A stretch of 64,000 bases of DNA, taken from JBBIJO01 sp037445895. GTDB taxonomy: Bacteria > Bacteroidota > Ignavibacteria > Kapaibacteriales > UBA2268. Position numbers and translations under genes: made by a program. The DNA is taken from positions 1-64,000 of the forward strand of contig JBBIJO010000002.1 in the NCBI GenBank assembly GCA_037445895.1. The letters run 5' to 3'. This document shows, piece by piece, positions 28,446 to 37,516 of this stretch (its first letter is position 1; each line of letters begins with the position of its first letter). The notes below the pieces were generated by a model, which was not told where the DNA came from, made no database searches, and was given only the letters and a program-made list of their open reading frames with translations.

Positions 28446-30635
28446 ATGAAAAAAATATATCTTTATCCATTTTGGCTACGATTCTGGCACTGGTCTAATG
28501 CTTTTCTTTTTCTCCTCCTCATATTATCGGGGTTAAGTCTTCACTATTCCAATCCTAAATCGGGTTTAATCCCATTTAGTATTGCAATAACTACACACAA
28601 CATTTCCGGAATTCTTCTTTCGCTCAATTATCTTTTTTTTATAATCGTAAGTCTTGTAACCAAAAATTATAAGCATTATATACCTCGACTCAAAGGTTTC
28701 TGGAATAGATTATACTTACAAACACGGTTCTATGTATTAGGGATATTTATTGGGGAGCCTCACCCATTTGAACCAACCCCAAAAGAAAAATTCAATCCTC
28801 TTCAACAATTAACATATTTAGCTGTGATGGGGATATTACTTCCCATCATAGTCCTCAGTGGTTGGTTGCTTATGTTTCCCGAACTTGCCCCCGATGAAAT
28901 TCTTGGGCTTGGTGGGATTTGGCCAATGGCATTGCTCCATACCATAGTTGGCTTTTTGCTTAGTATCTTTATGATTGCTCATATTTATCTCGGCACAACG
29001 GGAAAAACCACCGGAGAACTTTTTAAATCAATGTTAACTGGTTGGCATCTTTCGTTCGAAGAACCTATTGCTGTTCCGGTCCGGCAAAAGCAACCACGCA
29101 TCCAACACCGCCTTCTTCCCATAGTTTTCTACAATCCTATCACACTTGCTGGTGGGCTAATATCACTGCTTAGTTTCCTTATCATTCTATTTCTTATCAT
29201 AGTAGAAATATTTTCTGAGAACCCAAATCCATATCTCGGTATCGTAACATTCATTGTTTTGCCAACATTTGTAATTTTCGGCATCATACTAATTGTTTTC
29301 GGGACATTAAAAGAGAATCGCAGACTTCTTAGTTTAGGTGCCAAAAAACGTCAACTACCTGTTTTGGACCTTAACAACCCCAAGCATCAAGTTGCAACAA
29401 CAATATTTTCTGTGAGTGGCTTGCTCCTACTCATTTTTAGCTCTTTTGGAACTTTCAAAGCATACGAATATACCGATTCCGACCAATTTTGTGGCGAAGT
29501 TTGCCACAAAGTGATGGAACCAGAGTATACAGCTTATAAAGATTCACCACACTCGCGAGTTGGTTGCGTTAAATGCCATATTGGCCCCGGAGCAAATTGG
29601 TTTGTTCGCTCGAAACTTTCGGGAACCTATCAAGTATATTCTGTAATTTTCAATAAATACAGTCGCCCAATCCCAACACCAGTAGAAAATCTACGACCAG
29701 CAAAAGAAACTTGTGAACAATGCCATTGGCCTAAGCATTTTTATTCCGAGAAACGTAAACGATACGATTTCTTTACATCCGACGAAAAAAACACGGAATA
29801 TCAAATTTCAATGCTGATTAAGGTTGGTGGTGGTAGTGTGGAAACTGGCAACAACGAGGGAATTCATTGGCATATGTATTTAGCCAACGAAATATCTTAT
29901 TATCCCGCCGATAAAAGTAGGCAAATTATACCCTGGGTTAAGTCCAAATCGTTAATCACGGGAGAAGAAATCGTTTACAAAGATACTTCTTTCAAATTTG
30001 ATTTTAATGTTCCTCCCAAAGATATGGTTCGTGTAATTGATTGCATTGACTGCCACAATCGACCTTCGCACATTTTCAAACAACCCAATCAAACTGTCAA
30101 TTTTTTGTTGAGCGCCGGAAGAATCGATAAAGAACTTCCATACATCAAAAGTATCAGTGTTCAAGCCCTAGAAAACTACGTAAAAAGCAGGCAAACTGCT
30201 TACGAGGATATAAAAAGCTATGTTTGGAGTTATTATAAAGAAAACTATCCCGAGATTGCAATAGGTATGGGCGCAGCAATTAACAAAGCAATAAACGAAC
30301 TCTATAGTGTTTATATGCGAAACTATTTCCCATCAATGAAGGCGGATTGGAAAAGTTTTCCTAACAATATTGGTCATCTTTATAGCCCTGGTTGTTTCCG
30401 CTGCCACGATGGAAAACATATTAGCACTACTGGAAAAGTAATTTCGAACGATTGCAATATTTGCCATACAATTAATTATCAGAAGCCACCTTTGGGCGAG
30501 GCAATGGTTTCTTCGACCGGTTTAAATTTTATTCATCCCGGCGGACTCGAAAAACTTGCCCAAAGGAACAATTGCTATACTTGCCACGGACCGCAGAAAC
30601 AAATTTTCAAACCGCGGTTGGCAACCTCAAAATAA
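28446..30635 (+). CDS. Cytochrome b / heptahaem cytochrome c fusion, candidate quinol dehydrogenase
   Basis: 729 aa. Residues ~1-200 form a cytochrome b561/NarI-like domain (WLRFWHWSNAF, then HNISG, LLHTIVG and AHIYLGTTG supplying haem b ligands). Two further helices lead into a NapC/NirT-like region starting at ~residue 340. Haem c sites are CGEVCH (a CX3CH variant known in this family), CVKCH, CEQCH, CIDCH, CFRCH, CNICH and CYTCH. The fusion would oxidise menaquinol in the inner membrane and pass electrons to periplasmic haems. In Geobacter CbcL the cytochrome c part comes first, so this has the opposite domain order. Role is inferred. Confidence 0.85.
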   Translation: MKKIYLYPFWLRFWHWSNAFLFLLLILSGLSLHYSNPKSGLIPFSIAITTHNISGILLSLNYLFFIIVSLVTKNYKHYIPRLKGFWNRLYLQTRFYVLGIFIGEPHPFEPTPKEKFNPLQQLTYLAVMGILLPIIVLSGWLLMFPELAPDEILGLGGIWPMALLHTIVGFLLSIFMIAHIYLGTTGKTTGELFKSMLTGWHLSFEEPIAVPVRQKQPRIQHRLLPIVFYNPITLAGGLISLLSFLIILFLIIVEIFSENPNPYLGIVTFIVLPTFVIFGIILIVFGTLKENRRLLSLGAKKRQLPVLDLNNPKHQVATTIFSVSGLLLLIFSSFGTFKAYEYTDSDQFCGEVCHKVMEPEYTAYKDSPHSRVGCVKCHIGPGANWFVRSKLSGTYQVYSVIFNKYSRPIPTPVENLRPAKETCEQCHWPKHFYSEKRKRYDFFTSDEKNTEYQISMLIKVGGGSVETGNNEGIHWHMYLANEISYYPADKSRQIIPWVKSKSLITGEEIVYKDTSFKFDFNVPPKDMVRVIDCIDCHNRPSHIFKQPNQTVNFLLSAGRIDKELPYIKSISVQALENYVKSRQTAYEDIKSYVWSYYKENYPEIAIGMGAAINKAINELYSVYMRNYFPSMKADWKSFPNNIGHLYSPGCFRCHDGKHISTTGKVISNDCNICHTINYQKPPLGEAMVSSTGLNFIHPGGLEKLAQRNNCYTCHGPQKQIFKPRLATSK

Positions 30636-30668
30636 TTTACTAAATTTGCTTTTTTACTCAGGGGGGGT

Positions 30669-31568
30669 TTGAACCTAAGCTTTGCAATAGAAAAATTCCT
30701 TGGATACTGCAAAGAGCAAAGGAAATTTTCCCGGCAAACGGTGATTACCTACGAAACTGCTCTTATGCAATTCCGAAATCTTTTGGAAACAGAGCTCGAA
30801 GAGGGCATCGAAATTCAAAAGATAACATCGCAACACATAAAAAGGTTCATTTCCTTCTTGCATCATAATCAAATGTCGAAAAAGACTTTGAAAGCAAGAA
30901 CTTCGGCTATAAAGTCATTTTTTAAATTTCTATACAAAAATGATTTGGTCGCAACGGATCCATCATACCTTATATCGACGCCGAAAATAGAAAAGAACAT
31001 ACCGTCGTTTCTTCTACCCAGCGAAATCAAAAATCTCTTAGAAAGTATAAAACCGGAAGACCCGATAAGTAGTCGAAATCTGGCTCTAATTGAACTTCTT
31101 TATAGCTCGGGTTTAAGAATAAGCGAGGCATTAAATTTGACAATTAACAACTTTAATCCCTATTCACAAACTTTGCGTGTGATTGGAAAAGGGAACAAAG
31201 TACGAATTGTTCCAATCGGGAAAAAAGCCATCGAAGCAATCACAAAATATCTTGAGTTTCGCAAAGAACTCGCACGCGGGAAAGAACATTCCGGAAAAAT
31301 TTTTCTAACTAAGTCTGGCAAACCTTTGAAACCATCGGAATCATATAGGATTATCCACAGTTTGCTTACAAAGTTTTCGGATGCTCCACAAAAAAGCCCA
31401 CATGTTCTACGGCATACATTCGCAACCCACCTTCTCGACAAAGGAGCCGATATACAAAGCGTTAGTGAAATGCTGGGACACTCCTCGCTTTCTTCGACGC
31501 AAATCTATACTCACGTGTCGGTCCAAAAATTGAAAGATGCATATAAAAAGGCACACCCAAAAGCTTAA
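30669..31568 (+). CDS. Tyrosine recombinase of the XerC/XerD family
   Basis: 299 aa, starting at a TTG behind a G-rich ribosome-binding site; the first ATG in frame would delete the N-terminal DNA-binding domain. SAM-like N-terminal domain (residues 1-90), catalytic domain with Arg150, Lys174, His245-x-x-Arg248, His271 and Tyr280. Length and the HVLRHTFATHLL block fit chromosomal XerC/D, which resolves chromosome dimers at dif. It ends with a 4-bp overlap with the convergent xseA. XerC versus XerD is not resolvable here. It is not an integron integrase. Confidence 0.87.
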   Translation: MNLSFAIEKFLGYCKEQRKFSRQTVITYETALMQFRNLLETELEEGIEIQKITSQHIKRFISFLHHNQMSKKTLKARTSAIKSFFKFLYKNDLVATDPSYLISTPKIEKNIPSFLLPSEIKNLLESIKPEDPISSRNLALIELLYSSGLRISEALNLTINNFNPYSQTLRVIGKGNKVRIVPIGKKAIEAITKYLEFRKELARGKEHSGKIFLTKSGKPLKPSESYRIIHSLLTKFSDAPQKSPHVLRHTFATHLLDKGADIQSVSEMLGHSSLSSTQIYTHVSVQKLKDAYKKAHPKA

Positions 31569-32788
31569 TCAATCACCCTCGTTTTCACCCATTCAATCTT
31601 AACCCCAGCACTCTCCTCGGCTCGATAAACTTCTATTTTCTTGAACTTACTCAAAGATACTGCATTACTAATAATCGAATCGCGATATTTTAAAATTGCA
31701 AATCCTTTTTTCAATGGATTTAATGGATAGAGCGATACCAAATGCTTTGCTATTGCATCTACGTTGTCGAATAACATACTATACTTCCTTGTCATAGAAT
31801 TCGATAACCTTTCGTCTAATTCATCAAGGTTTTGTCGAGCAAAAAGAACCTTATCCTCGATTTTTCGAAATTTATACGATAGAAAAATGTCGTGGACCAA
31901 TTCTTTGAAATTTCTAACAGAAGAGACAACCACATCTTCTAACTGTCCAAGCATAGAATTAACGTCAATTTCAAGTTGCTGAATAGTTATAGGTGTTGCA
32001 ATCTCAGCAGCTGCCGTAGGCGTGGCAGCACGTTTGTCGGCAACAAAATCGGCTATTGTGAAGTCTGTTTCGTGCCCTACGGCAGATATAACTGGAATCC
32101 TCGAAGAAAAAATCGCACGTGCGACTTCCTCTTCGTTAAAAGCCCAAAGGTCCTCGAGCGAACCGCCACCCCTACCAACAATCATTAAATCTAGTGGGAA
32201 TTGGTTCAAATCCTTTATCGCTTGGACAATATCGAATTTTGCTTCGTTTCCTTGAACAAGAGTCTCGCGGAAGTAAATTGTGCAAAGCGGATTTCTTCGC
32301 CGAATCGTTGTTATCATATCTTGTATTGCTGCACCAGTTGGAGAAGTGGCAATTCCAATATTCAAAGGAAATTCGGGCAAAGGCTTTTTATATTGTTCAT
32401 CGAAAAGTCCCTCGGCCATCAACTTTTTCTTCAATGCTTCGAATTTCAAATATAAATTACCGGTTCCAATCAAATAAATTTCTTCGCAATCAATTTGATA
32501 TTGGCCACGAGTTGCATAAACAGTTATAGGTCCGGCAACAACTACGTTCATCCCATCTTTTAATTCAAAACCTACAAATTTAGACCGCCATAGAACACAA
32601 TTAATCTGTGCTCCATTGTCTTTCAAAGTAAAATAGCGATGCCCGGAGGAATGCAATTTATAATTTGAAATCTCCCCTTGGACATACACCAAACCAATCC
32701 CATTATATAACATTTCAGAAATAATATCCGTAAGTTGCGAGACTGTTAAAACTTTTTGATTGCCAATTAATTTTTCCGACGGCTCCAT
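31565..32788 (-). CDS. xseA: Exodeoxyribonuclease VII large subunit
   Basis: 407 aa from the ATG at 32788 (an upstream in-frame start adds 10 unlikely residues). N-terminal OB-fold (VSQLTDIISEMLYNGIGLVYVQGEISNYK), then the Exonuc_VII_L domain with LMIVGRGGGSLEDLWAFNEE and ISAVGHETDFTIADFVAD, then a coiled coil. It degrades single-stranded DNA with the small subunit XseB, which is not visible in the window. Convergent with the recombinase gene. Confidence 0.9.
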   Translation of the reverse strand: MEPSEKLIGNQKVLTVSQLTDIISEMLYNGIGLVYVQGEISNYKLHSSGHRYFTLKDNGAQINCVLWRSKFVGFELKDGMNVVVAGPITVYATRGQYQIDCEEIYLIGTGNLYLKFEALKKKLMAEGLFDEQYKKPLPEFPLNIGIATSPTGAAIQDMITTIRRRNPLCTIYFRETLVQGNEAKFDIVQAIKDLNQFPLDLMIVGRGGGSLEDLWAFNEEEVARAIFSSRIPVISAVGHETDFTIADFVADKRAATPTAAAEIATPITIQQLEIDVNSMLGQLEDVVVSSVRNFKELVHDIFLSYKFRKIEDKVLFARQNLDELDERLSNSMTRKYSMLFDNVDAIAKHLVSLYPLNPLKKGFAILKYRDSIISNAVSLSKFKKIEVYRAEESAGVKIEWVKTRVID

Positions 32789-33090
32789 TTTAAACTTCCG
32801 ATAAATAAAAAATTGCAAATTAATTTATGGAACTATAATATTCAAAATTTATGAGTGGAAGCATTTTACTCAATGAAGAAACTTAAAACAAGTATTGTCG
32901 AAAAGTCTCATCCTATTGTTCACTTAAAAGAATCTCCACCTCGCTCAAAAACGCAGAATGGCTAACACCAAGAACTTGCAAAAAAACGTAAGGATTTTTG
33001 TTTCCGCTACAATAGAAAACTAAATGCCTTTGGTTGTAAAACAAAAAATTTATAATTTCAAATGTTTAAAGGTTTATAAACAATAAAACT
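32789..33090. other. Intergenic region between divergent xseA and arsR-like genes
   Basis: No convincing gene in 302 bp; a 30-codon open frame beginning near 32873 has no homologue I recognise. AT-rich, and it should hold the promoters for both flanking genes. I see no clear operator. Confidence 0.4.
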
Positions 33091-33417
33091 ATGAATGATA
33101 AAAAAATATACGTATACCATGCTAATGTCTGCAAGGCATTGGGAAATCCAATTAGAATAGAAATTATCGAGATTTTAAGCGAATCCGAACAAAGTTTTGG
33201 GGCATTAATGTTACAACTAAACATACCTAAGTCCAATCTTTCGCAACACCTTTCGGTTATGATTTCAAATGGGTTGATTGTCCAAAGGAAGAAGGGTGTA
33301 AATTCATTCTATCGACTGTCATCCGAAAAAGTTGCCATAGCTTGCCGATTGATGAGGGAAGTTTTGGTTGAAAATTTGAACAATAAAATAAGTTTATTTA
33401 TTAACGAAGAGCAATAA
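33091..33417 (+). CDS. ArsR-family winged-helix repressor
   Basis: 108 aa with the ArsR fold: CKALGNPIRIEIIEIL, recognition helix region NIPKSNLSQHLSVMISNGL and wing VQRKKGVNSFYRL. Cys14 lies in the first helix and Cys85 in the C-terminal helix (AIACRLMRE). No ELCVCDL metal site is present. It lies 4 bp upstream of an SQR-like flavoprotein gene, so it probably controls that gene. A redox, persulfide or sulfide signal read by the two Cys residues is inference. Confidence 0.85.
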   Translation: MNDKKIYVYHANVCKALGNPIRIEIIEILSESEQSFGALMLQLNIPKSNLSQHLSVMISNGLIVQRKKGVNSFYRLSSEKVAIACRLMREVLVENLNNKISLFINEEQ

Positions 33418-33421
33418 AAGT

Positions 33422-34657
33422 ATGAAAAACATAGTAATATTAGGAGGTGGAATTAGTGGAATAGTAACTGCTAATAAGCTTAGAAGAAAGTTATCCACCG
33501 ACTGGAAAATTATTCTCATCGAACGAAATCCAGTCCATTCTTTTGCTCCATCGTTTCTATGGGTAATGACTGGAAATAGGGAAGAATCCCGGATAAGAAC
33601 CGACTTGAAGAATTTATTAGTATCGGGGATTGAATTAATAATCGCCGAAGTTAAAGCCATTAATGTTTCTTTAAAGCATATAGAAATAAACAACAAAAAA
33701 ATATACTACGACTATTTAATTATTGCATTAGGGAGCGAATTAGCACCAGAAGTTATACCAGGTGTGGATTCCTATGCAAGCACATTTTATACTTTGGAAG
33801 GCGTGGTAAAGTTGAGAGAAAAGCTGAAAAGTTTTCAAGAAGGAAACGTTGCTATTGTAGTTTGTTCTTTACCGTATAAATGTCCCGGGGCACCTCACGA
33901 AGGAGCTCTACTAATTTCCCATTATTTCGAAAAGAAGAATATGCAGGACAGAGTTAGCATAAATCTTTATACACCCGAAACTCAACCTATGCCCGTAGCT
34001 GGCCCAGAACTTGGCAAGGCAATTGAAAATCGGATAAATTCAAAAGGGATAAACTTCCACCCCCTTTACAAACTTATTTCTGTTGATTCGGAAAAGAAAC
34101 AGTTAAAATTCGAGAATCAGGAAACCATAAGCTACGATCTATTAATAGTTATTCCACCACATCGAAGCCCTTCGGTTGTAAGGGAGTCGGGCTTGACAGA
34201 TGAATCAGGCTGGATACCTGCCGATATGCATACACTCGAAACAAAACATAAAAATGTTTTTGCAATAGGCGATGTAACATCAATTATATTACCGGGAAGT
34301 TGGAATCCAAACAAACCTATTAATCTACCCAAAGCTGGCGTATTTGCCCACGCTCAGGCAATTACTGTTTCCGAAATCATCACATCGAGAATTTTAGGCA
34401 GGGAATCGAAGGAAAGCTTCTGTGCCAACGGGTTTTGTATGATTGAAGCCGGGGAAGATTTAGCTGGTTTCGCTTATGGCAATTTTTATGCAACACCTCA
34501 TCCAAATCTAAAAATGAAGCACTTAGGAAAACTGTGGCATTACGGAAAAATCCTTTTCGAAAAATGGTGGTTATTACCCAATAGTCCAACGCACTTCTTT
34601 TATTCTACCATTCTACAATTAGGTATGAAACTGTTACGAATTCAAATTAAATTATAA
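33422..34657 (+). CDS. Sulfide:quinone oxidoreductase-like FAD-dependent oxidoreductase
   Basis: 411 aa. N-terminal FAD-binding GGGISG (residues 8-13), a second nucleotide-binding region with YDYLIIALGSE, FAIGDVTSI near residue 281, and a C-terminal segment that could sit on the membrane (PTHFFYSTILQLGMKLLRI). Cysteines occur at 148, 154 (KCPGAPHE), 334 and 339; SQR enzymes use a Cys pair in comparable regions. It probably oxidises sulfide to polysulfur and passes electrons to quinone. A general pyridine nucleotide-disulfide oxidoreductase is the alternative. Forms a two-gene operon with the ArsR gene. Confidence 0.78.
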   Translation: MKNIVILGGGISGIVTANKLRRKLSTDWKIILIERNPVHSFAPSFLWVMTGNREESRIRTDLKNLLVSGIELIIAEVKAINVSLKHIEINNKKIYYDYLIIALGSELAPEVIPGVDSYASTFYTLEGVVKLREKLKSFQEGNVAIVVCSLPYKCPGAPHEGALLISHYFEKKNMQDRVSINLYTPETQPMPVAGPELGKAIENRINSKGINFHPLYKLISVDSEKKQLKFENQETISYDLLIVIPPHRSPSVVRESGLTDESGWIPADMHTLETKHKNVFAIGDVTSIILPGSWNPNKPINLPKAGVFAHAQAITVSEIITSRILGRESKESFCANGFCMIEAGEDLAGFAYGNFYATPHPNLKMKHLGKLWHYGKILFEKWWLLPNSPTHFFYSTILQLGMKLLRIQIKL

Positions 34658-35231
34658 ACTATAAAGAAATATTATAGTAACAAAGCTTATTGCAATACCT
34701 GGTTTTTTGTCTTTTTTACATTTTTAGTCCAAACATTTTCTTAACCGTGAGCCGTTGAAACACTCGACAAATTCGGGTCTTGTTCAAATTACCATATTAA
34801 TAACGAACATCGGTTCTATGGCGTAAAAAATATTGTCGATATTTCCGGTAAAGAGATTATGAAATCGATTCGACAGAAATACCAAATATTTCTAATTGAG
34901 ATACAACGAGAACAACAGAAAGCATCCGTTCGTTAAAGTAATAAGTTGTTCCAATAATACTGATTAACATTTTCGATTTCAACATCGCAATTCTGCATTC
35001 CTATCTTCTATTGTTTGAAATATAGTTACAAAGTGAAAAAATTCGAACATTGGTAATTTAATGGACATTTTGCGTTTTGCACCAAAAAACTTATTGCAAA
35101 AAGAAACTATTACCCAAAAATATTCATATATTCATCCGAAAGAACTTTTAAACCTTCGATTACCGCAAAACTAGCTTTCTATTATGTTTTCTAAAAACGT
35201 AATAAATATTCGATATATTAATTCGTTTTAA
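34658..35231. other. Intergenic region of 574 bp with a possible coding remnant
   Basis: No intact gene. Bases 34751-34936 hold a 61-codon open frame without a start codon, including RFYGVKNIVDISGKEIMKSI and ending EQQKASVR. It may be the decayed tail of a gene I cannot identify. The rest is AT-rich without recognised elements. Confidence 0.35.
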
Positions 35232-35239
35232 TATCTTTG
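35232..35239 (+). promoter_or_regulatory. Bacteroidetes-type -7 promoter element of the STAS gene
   Basis: TATCTTTG matches the TAnnTTTG -7 consensus of the Bacteroidetes primary sigma factor, 21 bp upstream of the ATG at 35261. No clear -33 TTG at the standard distance. The position also argues against the upstream TTG at 35237 as the start codon. Confidence 0.4.
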
Positions 35240-35260
35240 TTGAACAACATTTTCTTTTAT

Positions 35261-35617
35261 ATGCCAATTATGAAAATTGAGGAATTTGACAATTACAAAA
35301 TTTTGAATCTCGAGGGAGATTTTGTAGACTCAGGAGACATAGACCAATTGCGTTCCAATTTAAGGGAACTTTCATCGGGAAAGAAAAACCTTCTTGTTAT
35401 TAATCTCGCAAAGACAAACTTTTTGAGTTCGTCTGCGCTCGGGGTTTTGCTATCTGCAAATGCTATGTTTGAAAAACAAAATGGCAAACTTGTTCTTTGC
35501 AATATGAATGATTATATCCGTAACTTATTCAATATTACCAAGCTCGATATGATTTTCGAAATTTTCACGTCTATTTACGATGCGGTAAAGGCTTTAGAAA
35601 AACAACAAAGAAATTAA
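35261..35617 (+). CDS. STAS-domain anti-sigma factor antagonist
   Basis: 118 aa from the ATG at 35261 (or 115 aa from the ATG at 35270). STAS fold: EGDFVDSGDIDQLRSNL, VINLAKTNFLSSSALGVLLSAN, LVLCNMNDYIRNLFNITKLD and FEIFTSIYDAVKAL. The Ser in LSSSALG is the equivalent of the phosphorylated SpoIIAA serine. It probably binds or releases an anti-sigma kinase in a partner-switching cascade; no kinase is adjacent. The window has a second STAS protein at 52387. Confidence 0.82.
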   Translation: MPIMKIEEFDNYKILNLEGDFVDSGDIDQLRSNLRELSSGKKNLLVINLAKTNFLSSSALGVLLSANAMFEKQNGKLVLCNMNDYIRNLFNITKLDMIFEIFTSIYDAVKALEKQQRN

Positions 35618-35666
35618 AATACTCATTTAAATATATATTCTATTTAGACTTCCAAACGAAATGCTT

Positions 35667-36278
35667 TTATCGAATGAGCCAGCTTTTGTATATTGCTTCG
35701 AAAAGAGCTGTTTCGATTTGCTGAACTTCATATTTTCCCACTAATGACCTTTGCCGGAATGCTTCGTATAAGCTGACTGCACAGGCAACCGAGATATTCA
35801 AACTTTCAATCATTCCAACTTGCGGAATTAAAAAATTTCCATCGGCAAGGGCAACTCCTTCATTGGAAATCCCCGTATGCTCGTTTCCAAAAACCAATGC
35901 TGCTGGCTCGATTAAGTTTAATTCATACAAGGATTTAGCATTTTTCAAAAATGAAGTTGTATAAATTTTCATCCCTCGTTTCCTCAGTAATTCATAACAT
36001 TTCTCCACATCATCGAAAAATTCGATTTCTACCCATTTCAAAGCACTCGCGGAGCTTCTTTTGCTCAAATCAGGAAATTTCTGCCCTCTATTATATACCA
36101 AATAAACTTTGTAAATACCGACTGAATCACACGTTCGCAAAACAGCCGAAACATTATGGGGGTCGTGAACATTTTCCAAAACGACGGTCAAATCTAATTG
36201 CCGGCGTTGCAATACTTTTTCGATTTTTTTCATTCTTTGCTCTGTTCTTTCCACCATACGATACTCTACTACCCGCAA
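35667..36278 (-). CDS. tRNA/rRNA 2'-O-ribose methyltransferase, SpoU/TrmH family
   Basis: 203 aa (an internal ATG at 36257 is an equally plausible start). Motif 1 LTVVLENVHDPHNVSAVLRTCDSVG, motif 2 ALVFGNEHTGIS and motif 3 IPQVGMIESLNISVACAVSLYEAFRQR define a knotted SPOUT methyltransferase. The long N-terminal helix and this motif spacing fit TrmH (Gm18 of tRNA). Other SpoU targets cannot be excluded. Confidence 0.85.
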   Translation of the reverse strand: MRVVEYRMVERTEQRMKKIEKVLQRRQLDLTVVLENVHDPHNVSAVLRTCDSVGIYKVYLVYNRGQKFPDLSKRSSASALKWVEIEFFDDVEKCYELLRKRGMKIYTTSFLKNAKSLYELNLIEPAALVFGNEHTGISNEGVALADGNFLIPQVGMIESLNISVACAVSLYEAFRQRSLVGKYEVQQIETALFEAIYKSWLIR

Positions 36279-36321
36279 AAACTAAAAATCAAAATTAATC
36301 AATTATACGTCTATCTAATTT

Positions 36322-37419
36322 ATGGGAAATACAATTGAAAAAATATTAAACAAATCCAAACTCGAAAAAGATGATTTAATAGGCCTTCTATCATTAGAAA
36401 ATTACAAAGATATTGAACTATTACGACAGAAAGCATACGCCACAATGCTCGACAATTGCGGCGAAAAGGTTTACCTTCGTGGTCTTATCGAATTCTCTAA
36501 TGTTTGCACAAATGATTGTTATTACTGCGGAATTCGGAAAAGCAACAAAAATATCAACCGATACTTTTTGCGGTTAGATGAAATTCTTAATTCTGCACTT
36601 TTTGCCGAACGTAATGGATACGGTTCAATTGTCCTGCAATCGGGAGAAAAACAGGACGAAAAATATATCGACTTTCTTTGCAAATCTATCGAAACAATTA
36701 GATCCATTACTCGTTCGGAACATTTGCCCAATGGCTTGGGGATAACTCTTTGTGTTGGAGAACAGCCGTATCGTAATTACAAAAGATTATTCAATGCCGG
36801 AGCACATCGCTATCTTCTTCGCATCGAAACCAGCAATAAAGAACTCTTCGAATCAATACACCCCAAAGAAATAATTTTCGAGCGACGTAAAGAATGCCTT
36901 TACCACATTAAAGATGTTGGTTTCCAACTAGGTACCGGGGTGATGATTGGACTACCCAATCAAACAATCGAGGACCTTGCCAACGATATACTTTTTTTCT
37001 CCGAAATTGATGCCGATATGATAGGTATGGGACCTTATATTGTAAATTATCAAACCCCGATGGCAAGCTACATTGATTACTTTACAGGAAACAAACATAG
37101 AATCTATTTACTTGCTTTGAAAATGATTGCTGTTGCGCGTATTTACTTGAAGAATGTTAATATTGCTTCGACAACTGCTTTGCAAGCACTTTATCCAATG
37201 GGACGCGAAGAAGGACTTCGTTTCGGTGCAAATGTCATTATGCCACTCCTTACTCCAACAAAAAACCGAAAGGACTATATGCTCTACGAAGGAAAGCCCT
37301 GCATAGACGAGTTTTCGAATGACTGCCACGATTGCATTGTTCAAAGAATTGAAGCAATCGGCAGAACTATTGGATACAACGAGTATGGAGATTCATTACA
37401 TTTTAAAGCAAAGAAATAG
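36322..37419 (+). CDS. hydE: HydE-like radical SAM protein ([FeFe]-hydrogenase H-cluster maturase)
   Basis: 365 aa. The radical SAM cluster motif is Cys62-x3-Cys66-x2-Cys69 in CTNDCYYCGIR. A second motif Cys327-x7-Cys335-x2-Cys338 (CIDEFSNDCHDC) matches the optional auxiliary [4Fe-4S] site of several HydE enzymes. GIGMGPYIVNYQTPM-like and LGTGVMIGLPNQT segments fit the TIM barrel. HydE helps build the 2Fe subcluster of [FeFe]-hydrogenases. HydF, HydG and a hydrogenase are not in the window, so it acts with genes elsewhere or is a repurposed relative. Confidence 0.82.
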   Translation: MGNTIEKILNKSKLEKDDLIGLLSLENYKDIELLRQKAYATMLDNCGEKVYLRGLIEFSNVCTNDCYYCGIRKSNKNINRYFLRLDEILNSALFAERNGYGSIVLQSGEKQDEKYIDFLCKSIETIRSITRSEHLPNGLGITLCVGEQPYRNYKRLFNAGAHRYLLRIETSNKELFESIHPKEIIFERRKECLYHIKDVGFQLGTGVMIGLPNQTIEDLANDILFFSEIDADMIGMGPYIVNYQTPMASYIDYFTGNKHRIYLLALKMIAVARIYLKNVNIASTTALQALYPMGREEGLRFGANVIMPLLTPTKNRKDYMLYEGKPCIDEFSNDCHDCIVQRIEAIGRTIGYNEYGDSLHFKAKK

Positions 37420-37516
37420 TCTCCAAAAACAAATTTATTCATTCCATAGTTTCCACTGAAAAAGTTTATTATTTTTGTAGTTTCGACTTTTGTTCAACTA
37501 ATCGAAAGGTTCTATT

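Noticed and set aside
30669..31568. XerC/D-like recombinase as an integron integrase
   Set aside because: It lacks the extra integrase-specific insertion and is more than 7 kb from the cassette-like series; length and motifs fit chromosomal Xer.
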